From Heracleum sosnowskyi (lineage: Eukaryota > Streptophyta > Magnoliopsida > Apiales > Apiaceae): a stretch of 64,000 nucleotides of DNA. The position numbers and the translations under genes are program-made. Location of the stretch: the NCBI GenBank assembly GCA_030848705.1, contig JAUIZM010000016.1, positions 124,001 to 188,000 on the forward strand. Reading direction: 5' to 3'. The notes under the pieces are model-generated. The model was not told the DNA's origin. It ran no database searches and saw only the letters and a list, made by a program, of their open reading frames with translations. Shown here in pieces: positions 55,274-64,000 of the stretch; the stretch's first letter is position 1; every line of letters starts with the position of its first letter.

Positions 55274-56087
55274 CTAGCTTAAAACTCGTGTGATGCACAG
55301 ATTATTTTTAATATTTTTTAATTTTATTATTAATATTTTATTAATTGCATTTGTTAAAAAAACTAGTAGGTGTGTTAATTTTTTTTAAATAATTGAAAGT
55401 ATTAAAATAGATTTTAAAATAAATAAGTAACTGTTTGCCCATGATATTTTGGAAAAGGAGGGATTTTACTAAGGAAACATAGAAATTAACATGTTTTCGT
55501 TGAATTTTAAAATATAAAAGTAATGGTTTGTCTATGATATTTTTGGAAAAAAGAGGAGTTTTAGTAAGAAAAATATAAAAAGTGGCATGTTTTAGTTGAA
55601 AAAGGTAATTGCCAATTAAAAGTATTAAAATAGGTTTTAAAATAAATAACTAAGGGTTTGTCCGTGATATATTTGGAAAATGAGGGATTTTAGAAAGAAA
55701 AATAGAAAAATTAACGTGTTTTAGCTGAAAAGGTAATTGCCCGTGATTTTTCTAGAAAAAGAGGGGAAATGTAATTTCCAATTAAAAGTATTAAAATAGA
55801 TTTGAAAATAAATAAATAAGGGGTTGTTCGTGATATATTTAGAAAATGGGGGATTTTAGTGAGGAGAGTAGACAAAGTAACATGTTTTAGCTGAAAAGGT
55901 AATTACCATTGATTTTTTTTAGAAAAAAAGGAATTTTGTTAGAAAAAAGTAGGAAAAGTAATGTATTTTAACTGAAAGGTTAATTGATTATAATAATTTT
56001 TATAAGAATTAAATAAATAATTAAATAAGGCAAGTACTGTACCAAAAAATTGGTACCAAAAATTTTAATGTTTCGTCTTTAATAATA
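55274..56087 (-). mobile_element. Helitron, non-autonomous
   Basis: CTAG at 55274-55277 with hairpin-like CTGTGCATCACACGAG on the minus strand. Family 5' sequence (CATTAAAATTTTTGGTACC) near 56055-56075, but the first bases are replaced by the next element's 3' end. Head-to-tail with its neighbours. Confidence 0.6.
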
Positions 56088-57357
56088 CTTGCTTAAAACC
56101 CGTGCGATGCACATATTATTTTTAATAATTGTTAATTTTATTATTTATATTTTATATTTTATTAATTACGTTTGTTAAAAAAAATAAGTTGGTGTGTTAA
56201 ATTTTTTTAAATGATTAAAAGTATTAAAATATATTTTAAAATAAATAAGTAACGGGTTGTCCGTGATATTCTGGAAAAGGAGAGGTTTTAATAAGGAAAA
56301 ATAGAAAAAATAACATGTTTTTGTTGAATTTTAAAATATAAAAATAACGGTTTGTGAGTGATATTTTTGGAAAAAAGGGGGTCTTAGTAAGAAAAAAATA
56401 AAAAAAAGTGACATGTTTTAGTTGAAAAAGGTAATTTCCAATTAAAAGTATTAAACTAGGTTTTTAAAATAAATAAGGGTTGCCGTGATATATTTGGAAA
56501 ATGAGGGATTTAAGTAAGAAAAATAGAAAAAGTAACATATTTTAGCTGAAAAAGGTAATTGCCCGTGACTATTTTAAAAAAAGAGGGGATTTTATTAGAA
56601 AAATAGGAAAAGTAATATATTTTAACTGAATGAGTAACTGATTGTAATATTTTTATAATAATTAAATAAGGCAAATACCGTACCCAAAAATAGGTACCAA
56701 AAAATATAATTAATTAAAAAATTAAGGGTTTTACATGTGATATTTTTGAAAAAGTAGGGAGTTTAGTAAGTAGAAATAAAATAAAAATAGGTTTTAAAAT
56801 AAATAATTAAGAGTTACTCGTGATATTTTTGGAAAAGGAGAGGTTTTAGTTAGTAAAAATAGAAAAAGTAACATGTTTTAGTTAAAAAAAGGTAATTCCC
56901 AGTGATATTTTCGGAAAAGGAGGAGATTTGTAATAGTTGTTTGATTATTTATATCATAATATTTAATTAATTGCATTTGCTAAAAAAATAAGTATGAATG
57001 TTAAAATATGTAAACTTTTAAAAAATTTAAAAGCATTAGAATAGGTTTTAAAAATAAATAATTTAGAATATGTTTTAAAATAAATAATTAAGTGTTTATC
57101 CGTGATATTTTTGGAAAAAGATGGGTTTTAGTAAGTAAAAATAGAAAAAATAACATGTTTTAGTTAAAAAAAAAGTTAATCGCGCGTGATATTTTTGGAA
57201 AAAGAGTTGAAAAATATAATTTGTTATAAATATGTATTACTATTTAATAATATTAGTAAGGGTAATTAAGTAAAAGCACGAAGTACCAAAAAACAAGTAC
57301 TGTACCGACTAACCTTTTAATGTTTCGTCGTTAATAGTATAGTATTGATAGTATAGA
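56088..57357 (-). mobile_element. Helitron, non-autonomous, mutated 3' end
   Basis: The 3' hairpin region ends in CAAG (minus strand; CTTG on plus, 56088-56091) instead of CTAG. The 5' end is TCAATACT or TCTATAC at 57348-57357. Module-rich body. Confidence 0.55.
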
Positions 57358-57404
57358 TAGATATCATCCATACCTATATCTATTACATTATATCTAGTTT
57401 TTAG

Positions 57405-57679
57405 AGTAAATTACAAATTTGTGGCCGAACTTAATCTCATTTACCATTTTGATGGCCAAAATTTCAAATTTGCAATTTAGTGGACATATATAACTTTTAT
57501 TTTTAAAAAAGATGGCTAATTAACAACCATTTTTTTGAGAAAAAAATACTTAAAAAAGTGGCCCGTAACCACATTTGTTAAAAATAAAAGTAATGTTCGG
57601 CCACAATATTGTAAATTTGAAATTATGACCATCAAAATGCAAAATTGGGTATAGTTCAGCCATCACTTTGAAGTTTACT
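57405..57679. mobile_element. Foldback MITE of about 275 bp
   Basis: Almost the whole element is an imperfect inverted repeat. AGTAAATTACAAATTTGTGG at the left pairs with the complement of GTGATGGCTGAAC-type sequence ending TTTACT at the right, with matching inner arms. The target duplication is unclear, so the superfamily is open. Confidence 0.6.
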
Positions 57680-57747
57680 TATATGAGATGCTAACTATTT
57701 TGGACTTGAAAGATGCTTAAGTTAGCATAAATGATAAAAAAAAATAA

Positions 57748-58442
57748 TCTATACTATATTATTAAATACAAAATATTAAAATTTTGGTTGGTACGTTACC
57801 TGTTTTTTGGTACACGTTTTTTGATATTTCGTGATTTTACTTAATTACCCTTACTTATTTATAAAGAAAATATTAAATAATTATAACATTAAATAATAAT
57901 TACCTATTTTTTTTAATAAAATTCCCTCCATTTTCAAAAAATTCATGATCAATTACCTTTTTCAACTAAAAAAATATTACCTTCTCTATTTCTCCTTACT
58001 AAAATCCCTCATTTTCCAAAAATGTTACGGACAAACTTTACTTATTTAGTTTAAAACCTCTTTCAATGATTTTAATTACTTAAAATAATAATTACATTAA
58101 ATATTAATTACCTTTTTTCAGCTAAAACACATTACTTTTCTATTTTTCTAATAAAATCCCCTTCTTTTCCAAAAATATCACGGACAATTACCTTTTTCAA
58201 CTAAATTATGTTATATTTTCTATTTTTCCTACAAAAATCCCTCTATTTTCAAAAATATCACAAATAAACCTTTACCTATTTATTTTAAAATCTATTTTAA
58301 TGCTTTTAATTATTTAAAAATTTTACCTATTTTAACATGTGTATTTATTTTTTTAAAGAATATAATTAATTAAATATTAAAACGTAAATAATAAAATAAT
58401 AACTAAATAATTCGTGCATCACGAATTTTAGTTTTAAGCTAG
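57748..58442 (+). mobile_element. Helitron, non-autonomous, complete (695 bp)
   Basis: Plus orientation. 5' end TCTATACTATATTATTAAAT at 57748. 3' end hairpin TTCGTGCATCACGAA then CTAG at 58439-58442. Preceded by A and followed by T. It contains two or three CACGG-type modules. Useful as the family's simple reference copy. Confidence 0.75.
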
Positions 58443-58811
58443 TATATAATTATTTATGATATATTGAATAAATTTGACATCCCTTACGAATGCCTCCATT
58501 GATAACCAGGGTAACACCGTAACCTTCCGAAGAAAGAAAACATTTCACTAGCCAAGAATGAAGAGCAAGAAAGAAACAATGCGACCAAGAAAGAAACATA
58601 ATTAATCTAAAAACTAAAATCAAACTAAGACAATCAAAACTCAAGCATTAATCTGAGCATGTTGCAGGGCAACTATTCATCAACAATTCAACATATTCTC
58701 AATCGAATTGATCTAATTATTTAAAATATATAATGTAAAAAATTATGTTTTTCTTTAGAAGTGTACAATAATTAAATTGATAAGTCTAAGATATCAGACG
58801 GAAATAAAATT
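58443..58811. other. No gene seen
   Basis: AT-rich flank between the Helitron and the gag-only element. A 64-codon minus frame (58450-58644) is not recognisable. Confidence 0.5.
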
Positions 58812-58816
58812 CGTAC

Positions 58817-59155
58817 CGTAGAAATTGTGAGGGTGTGCTACTACTTGTGTATGTATATATGTAAACAGTGTGTTGCATATATTATATAAGCAGTGTGTGC
58901 ACAATGAAAATGGTGAAGCTGAACACAATCTAAGAGAAAGATCAAACTAAACTCTTGTATTGCTATGGATATTCAACTTGTCTATTACAAAGGAGATGAA
59001 AGCTATAAATAGAAGTAACAAACTTGGAGCCTACGAATGCTACAGTAATGCTACAGTATACAGTGAGCAAGTACTACTACAGTATTGCTACAGTAGCCGA
59101 ACTTGGACACCAAGGTTGCTACAATAAGGGTACTAATAAACATATATTTTTAACA
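58817..59155 (-). repeat. 3' LTR of the gag-only element
   Basis: 339 bp, ends TTTTTAACA. It holds at least four copies of GCTACAGT between 59037 and 59095. It differs from the other LTR by about 5% by eye. The frame at 59024-59251 is spurious. Confidence 0.85.
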
Positions 59156-59172
59156 CCCCCCTCAAACTCAAG
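59156..59172 (-). other. Polypurine tract of the gag-only element
   Basis: Minus strand TTGAGTTTGAGGGGGG directly before the LTR. Confidence 0.8.
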
Positions 59173-59483
59173 ATGGTTGAAGAACCAACTTGAGTTTGTA
59201 AACAAAATCACTGAAAGTGGCAGGAGGATGAGCTTCGTAGAGGAGACATGATCTAGATGAATCATGCCTTGTTGACTGGTGAGTTCGACAATCAATCTCT
59301 ATTAATGTCTGTTGTTTGAAAAACACAAGCAAATATATGTGTATATGACTGTGATATTTATATATATGTATGTTATGTTGTGATACGTTGAAATCAAGAG
59401 CAAGTATATACAAATATGATAGTTATATGTATATATATGTGCTACGAAATGATGAACGAATATATATCTATGCGACTGTGATA

Positions 59484-59484
<1 letters not shown>

Positions 59485-59546
<62 letters not shown>

Positions 59547-59553
59547 ATGCGTG
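59485..59553. repeat. Compound microsatellite (AT)n(GT)n(GC)n
   Basis: Continuous alternating purine-pyrimidine sequence: AT repeats, then GT repeats, then CGCGCGCGC, ending ACGCATGCGTG. It lies in the untranslated 3' part of the gag-only element. Frames drawn across it (59302-59642) are artefacts. Confidence 0.9.
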
Positions 59554-59619
59554 TTGTGAGAGAAATAGAAATTGAATGTGAATGTAGGACCTTTTGTGGC
59601 TACGTTCTGTCCCAAGAGT

Positions 59620-60450
59620 CTATCTTGTTTGAGGACCCGTAGTGATAGTTTTCGGTGTAGAATCTGAGGTTGCATCATGAGAGAGCTTGTTTGACCGAGA
59701 GGATGGTTTCTTACAATATTGTGGTGAGAAATGACCCTTCTGATGGCAATGCTGGCAGGTATGATTGCGAAGTGTTGCACAATCCTTGATCGAGTGTCCA
59801 TTCTGCCGACAAAATTTGCAAGATGTTTTTTCGAAGGTAGATGATGTAGGTATTACTAGAACCATATCTTCCACATGGATGCCTTTGCCGATGTCGAGTC
59901 GAGTTTCTTCATAAATAAGTTCTGTAACAACAGTCTCCAAAGAGGGTAGCAGAACACGATGAAGCAAAACAGCTCTAACTGGTTAAAAATCCTGTGTGAG
60001 AGCCATTAGAAATTGGATGTGTCGTTGTTGGTCACCATATGCCTGATAGAGTGTTGCATCTTCTGTATGTAACCACTTTGGTTCAGACATAGTCAACTGA
60101 TCCCAAAGTGATTGTATTTGTGAGAGAAAATCAGCAATCATTTGACCGGACTCTTGTTTCTGCTTACTGATAGAGTGCATAATCTGATATTGATGAGACG
60201 GATCAGATATAGTGTATCGAGATTCCAAAAGATCCCAGATTTCTTTTGCAGTGTCAAAATTTCCAAACTTCAAATTAATTTTAGAAACAGAAGAGTTTCT
60301 AAAATATGTAATAGCTTGGTGATTTTTGAGATCCCAGTCTTCGATTCGATCTTTTAATTTCAAACCAAATTCATCCTTCTCTTTGGTAGGAATAGTGAAA
60401 TCCCCGTTAACGTATCGCCAAAGACGTTTTTCCTTGAGAAAGCTACGCAT
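59620..60450 (-). pseudogene. gag: Gag of the gag-only element (two nonsense changes and a 5' shift)
   Basis: One frame runs from 60450 (MRSFLKEKRLWRYVNGDF) to 59620 with a single TAA at 59983-59985. UBN2-type features: EIWDLLESRYT, IADFLSQIQSLWDQL. Two zinc knuckles follow: CKFCRQNGHSIKDC is regular, while CQHCHQKGHFSPQYC has one extra residue before the last Cys. The natural N-terminus lies upstream: family Gag would read LPWSQAMRS, but here Trp is TAG (60460-60462), and a frameshift separates the IQTILIDSD segment. Gag would form particles and bind RNA. This copy is not translatable in full. Confidence 0.8.
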
Positions 60451-61332
60451 AGCTTGAGACTAAGGTAAATATAGTCCGAGTCAATCAAAATTGTTTGAAT
60501 TGGTGAACTATTTTCCTTTCCATATTTGAAAGTACATGGATTAAAGTGAAACTTTGGAAACTTCAAGGGACTATAATGTATAAATCAAATAGTGAAGGGG
60601 CTGAGGTGTAGGTTTGAAAAAGTTAGAGGACCAACTTACAGTATCTGGTAAAGTATGGGTACTAAATGTAATTTAGCCAGTACACATAATAACACACTGG
60701 GTTTTAAGTAGAGTAAAATATGTATACGACAAACAATTTATATACAGAATAATGAAGAGACTTTAGAGAACAGAAAATACCTTGGAGGATGTACACCACC
60801 AACAGAAGATCGGTTGAAAAACAGTCGAGTTGGATGAGTTGATTTTGAGTGTAATTATGTTGAAATCCTTGGTGAGGTAGTTGAGTGAGTTTGAACGAGT
60901 TGATTAATTCGACGTGTTAACCCGTCACTGAGAGGGAGAGACACACACGTGAGTCAACTCGGAGAAGAGTTTAATAACTCGGTGTATGAACTCGCCAGAG
61001 ATAGATTGGTTCTATTTGTCGGCTGTGTGGAGTAGGCTGATTTGCTTGTGGCCGCCAACTGTTTAAACAAATGCCTCAAAGACAAGTGCACTTGGGTGAC
61101 TGATTTAGCAAGCTGAAATAGGTGAGTCAATGAGTCGACTCGTTAGTCAGCTGGTTTTGCCTAAAGTGTGTTGATTGTGGTGCAACGGATATTGAGTGAA
61201 GCAATAAGAAGATAAACAGGTGGTTTTGACAGAGGCTTGCAAAAATACTGTCGGAGCTTTACTTTAGGTTTGATGTATGTTTTGTACAACTGATTTTGGT
61301 GACAGTGAAAACAATAAATATCAGGAGCTTAT
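60451..61332 (-). other. Leader of the gag-only element
   Basis: About 880 bp between the primer site and gag, longer than usual for copia. Apart from the decayed gag N-terminus (to about 60566) it has no ORF, only loose GAGTTGATT/GAGTCGACT-like repeats near 60830-61150. Confidence 0.55.
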
Positions 61333-61345
61333 AGCTCTGATACCA
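61333..61345 (-). other. Primer binding site of the gag-only element
   Basis: Minus strand TGGTATCAGAGCT starts right at the LTR edge, complementary to initiator methionine tRNA. Confidence 0.85.
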
Positions 61346-61689
61346 TGTAGAAATTATGAGGGTGTGCTACTACTTGTGTATGTATATATGTAAATGGTGT
61401 GTGTTGCATATATTGTATAAGCAGTGTGTGCACAATGAAGATGGTGAAGTTGAACACAATGTAAGAGAAAGAACAAACTAAACTCTTGTATTGCTATGGA
61501 TATTCAGCTTGTCTATTACAAAGGAGATGAAAGCTATAAATAGAAGTAACAAACTAGGAGCCTACGAATGCTACAGTAATGCTACAGTACGTGTACAGTG
61601 ATCAAGTACTACTACAGTATTGCTATAGTAACCGAACTTGGGCACCAAGGTTGCTACAGTGATAGTACTAATAAACTTATATTTTAACA
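61346..61689 (-). repeat. 5' LTR of the gag-only element
   Basis: 344 bp, plus-strand ends TGTAGAAATT and TTTTAACA, with the GCTACAGT word cluster at 61567-61640. Confidence 0.85.
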
Positions 61690-61864
61690 CGTACATATTT
61701 ATAAATAGATGATCAAATCTTAGCTAATCAAATAAAAATATATTTCATTATTTCTTTTAAAGAGATGATTAAGGTTAACCAGACCGAAACATGTTTTCAT
61801 AATATTTTTTAATAAAAAGATGTCACCTCACGCATATTTCTAAAAAAGCGATGAACTACCATAC

Positions 61865-61930
61865 AACAATTGAGTAAAACATGAAGAACACACATGTGGT
61901 CGAGTGATTCTCCACAAATGGGTAGGCACC
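61865..61930 (-). pseudogene. Possible LINE zf-RVT remnant
   Basis: Minus-strand translation gives Cys-x3-Cys-Gly-Glu, then His-Met-Cys, then Leu-Asn-Cys. This is like the zinc-binding end of plant LINE reverse transcriptases with one extra residue in the first pair. Surrounding frames are broken. It lies downstream of a LINE ORF1 in the same orientation, which supports the reading. The rest of 61695-62270 has no gene. Confidence 0.3.
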
Positions 61931-62274
61931 TAGAGATGAAAAAACGAGAATATGCGAGGCCACAGATGGCATCGTAACTTCATAAAGGGTATCATAACCT
62001 TTCTCAATACAATATTGTTGGAGAGAGATTGAATAGAAATGAACGGGAATGATCACAGCTGTTAAAAATTGTGTTTAACTAGATTGTATTTTCTTTTCAA
62101 AATGTTTTTTTAACGTATATAAATTTTTATAAATAAAAAAAATAAACGGAAATCCATGATAGAGATCCAATTTTAAAGGAGCAAGTTCATGCTTACTCAA
62201 GAGAGCAAGTAACAATCCTAATATTACAAGTCAGAGTTCAAATCATAATTAAACACAAATAACTAAACAAGCCT

Positions 62275-63752
62275 AACAACCCGAGTCCTTCTTCGCTTGG
62301 GCATCATTAATAGCATCGGCTGTTTTTACCCGAGCATGATCCCACTTGATGGTTCCTTTCTCTTTAGTACTTCCAGTGCTGACACCATCCCTTCTATTAT
62401 CCTTCCTGCTTGTGCCTCCAAGGCTCATCTGCACGTGTACTCTTTGCCTCGTCCTACTGTATTGTTGTTATCTCCACTGCTCCCGCTGTGACTTTGCCCC
62501 ATACCAGACAAAACATCCATTTGTTTTCTACCGAGGCTCAAGCTCTTGGTCTTAGCCTTACCTGCAGTACAATTATCAAAAGTGTTAACATCATCATCAG
62601 AGTCAGAGTAATCAAGGCCATCATAGGAAATAAGGCAGCCAAGAAAGGTGAAGGACTTGAATAACATTTGACCATGTTTCTTGGGTAATATCGATCAACC
62701 AAAGGATGGTTGGGAGTTTCATGATAGACAATACATACATGGACCTGTACATAATCAGTGGAATTCTCATTGAGAATTTGGACCCAAAAACACGATGGTT
62801 AGTGCTCCAGACAATCAAGTTGTACCAATAGCTTCGCAACTTGAGCCTCTTCCATCTTAGGTGTGGATTGTTCAGAACAGATCATTTTGCCAATAACACT
62901 GGCAATATAACCAATCCCTTCCACTAACAGCAGAGAAAATGGTATATTATACAAATTGATCGAAACAAATTTATTTATATTCTCAGAGTAAATGAAACCA
63001 TTCCTACTCTGCCAAGGCTTGAAAACCAATACAATATCACTAAAGATTAAAAAGACCATTGAGAGTGCTCCATTTCTAGATTGTTCACAGTCAAAGGTTA
63101 AAGAAAAATGACCCTCAACATGGTAATTCAAATCACATAACCATTCTCAGCGTCTAAAGGCGCAAGCATGCAAAAATTAATGAGGAAGAGACTCCCCAAC
63201 CAAAAAACCAATCATAAAAACCTCATTAAGATCAATCATATCATCATTACTGTTCAAATTCACATTCCTGACCGCATCAACTATATTATCTCTATTATCA
63301 CTAGTGGTAATATCATGATAGACAGAAGAACTATATTGAGTTAAAGCAGGAGAAAATAAAACAAACCCATTTTCATCCACTTGATGGTTCACAAGAGTAT
63401 GGTTCTTTGGGTAAGTGTACGGAATGCCTTCAGCCACCGCCCCACTAGTCGAAATCACCTTCTATTAGAGTCCTTTAGAGCACCAATGATTCTGTTCCCA
63501 CCACTATAATACTTGCTAGAGCCAATTAAAGGGTGATTGGGCTCAATAGCTACCGCCTTACCTTTCCCAAAATTGCTTTCGCGATTCACTTGTGGGGAGA
63601 GATCCACAGAGAAAATCATCCAAAGATTCCGGAAAGGAATCGTCAATAATATCAGGGAGCTCCACCCCGATGGGCGACTCGTCCCAAATCAAGGCATCAC
63701 CCGAGTCCGAAGAATCCGGAAAAAAGGGGGTGAAGGGGCGGGGAAGAGACAT
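62275..63752 (-). pseudogene. LINE ORF1-like protein, frameshifted
   Basis: ATG at 63752 (MSLPRPFTPFFPDSSDSGD) opens a Gag-like ORF1. The reading must change frame near 63600, 63460 and in the 62900-63130 segment. Conserved parts: FKPWQSRNG and EGIGYIASVIGKMICSEQ (62850-63060), typical of DUF4283 ORF1 proteins in plant L1-like LINEs. The C-terminus near 62275 carries a basic PKRRRTR stretch. No ORF2 reverse transcriptase follows except a possible zinc-finger scrap, so the element is deleted or was a partial insertion. ORF1 would coat LINE RNA. Confidence 0.6.
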
Positions 63753-63900
63753 GGCCAAAAAGGTACGAGGATAAATGTAGGAGTATAGAGGAGATGGAGG
63801 CAAGAAGAGGGGCAGCTAGGGTTAGGGTGATTTGAGAAAGGGGAAATGAGTGAGTGAGTGGGTGGGTGGGGAATGGTGAGAAGGCGGGAGGAGAGAGTAA
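63753..63900 (-). promoter_or_regulatory. 5' untranslated region of the LINE
   Basis: Minus strand is CT-rich with a CCCACCCACCCACTCACTCACTC run and AACCCTAGC. This fits an L1-type internal-promoter leader ahead of the ATG at 63752. The 5' end is uncertain. The last 100 bp of the window show nothing. Confidence 0.4.
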
Positions 63901-64000
63901 ACGACTCTCATTGCATATTTTTCAACATGTTTTATTAAAAAGGTTATTATTCACATCAAGAATTTTTGCAAAAAGTTCTCTCAATTCCTCAAAATAGAGC

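Larger units (their letters stand above)
58817..61689 (-). mobile_element. Gag-only copia-like retrotransposon (TR-GAG type), minus strand
   Basis: LTRs of about 340 bp at both ends, target duplication CGTAC at 58812-58816 and 61690-61694, a PBS at the right and a PPT at the left, total 2873 bp. The only coding region is gag. There is no protease, integrase, RT or RNase H, and no room for them. This matches the plant TR-GAG class of non-autonomous elements, which must use another element's pol. The left LTR's first base is C instead of T. Confidence 0.85.

Noticed and set aside
51001..58442. CRISPR-like array
   Set aside because: The repeats are diverged Helitron modules without equal spacers, in plant DNA.
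59302..59801. Several Tyr/Ile/His-rich ORFs
   Set aside because: Read through the compound AT/GT/GC microsatellite.

Overview
This is plant nuclear DNA: very AT-rich, with no intact host gene that I can support, and filled almost entirely by transposable elements and their debris. Plant origin follows from the element types: Ty1/copia retrotransposons of the Sirevirus (SIRE/Maximus) style with long multi-knuckle Gag and an env-like region after pol, a CACTA fragment with a Transpos_assoc exon, plant Helitrons ending in CTAG, a hAT MITE with 8-bp target duplication, and a LINE ORF1 with a DUF4283-like segment. I cannot name the species.

Layout. 1-6487: a tRNA-derived SINE, a head-to-tail run of short Helitrons (to 5604) split by a solo LTR (4029-5091), then a diverged tandem repeat. 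6488-45311: a four-level nest. Element A (6493-45306, + strand, TSD CTTTG) is interrupted by a CACTA fragment (9155-10966) and by element B (16331-43189, + strand, TSD GTCTA). B carries element C (27894-42830, - strand, TSD GAAGT) inside its 3' LTR. C carries a solo LTR, D (37942-39391, TSD GTTGT), inside gag. By-eye LTR divergence (A about 4-5%, B about 1.8%, C about 1.2%) agrees with this order. 45312-48200: repeat continuation, an LTR (46418-47589) and unresolved fragments. 49185-50690: a perfect hAT MITE inside an older relative. 51001-58442: a tandem duplication invaded by oppositely oriented Helitrons. 58817-61689: a small copia-like element with gag and no pol. 61695-63900: LINE remnants.

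How the parts work together. A, B and C share one plan: LTR, a primer site complementary to initiator Met-tRNA, gag, a stop, pol (protease, integrase, reverse transcriptase, RNase H), an env-like region, a polypurine tract and an LTR. Only C has an uninterrupted pol, but its gag is split by D and its env-like frame has stops. A is fully decayed. B has an intact-looking env-like frame apart from one UAG, and an antisense 141-codon ORF with its own TATA box between pol and the env-like region.

The most interesting signals are that antisense gene in B, the family-specific short words reiterated in each LTR (and in C and B also between pol and the env-like region), and a paralogous empty site that fixes the ends of two Helitrons.
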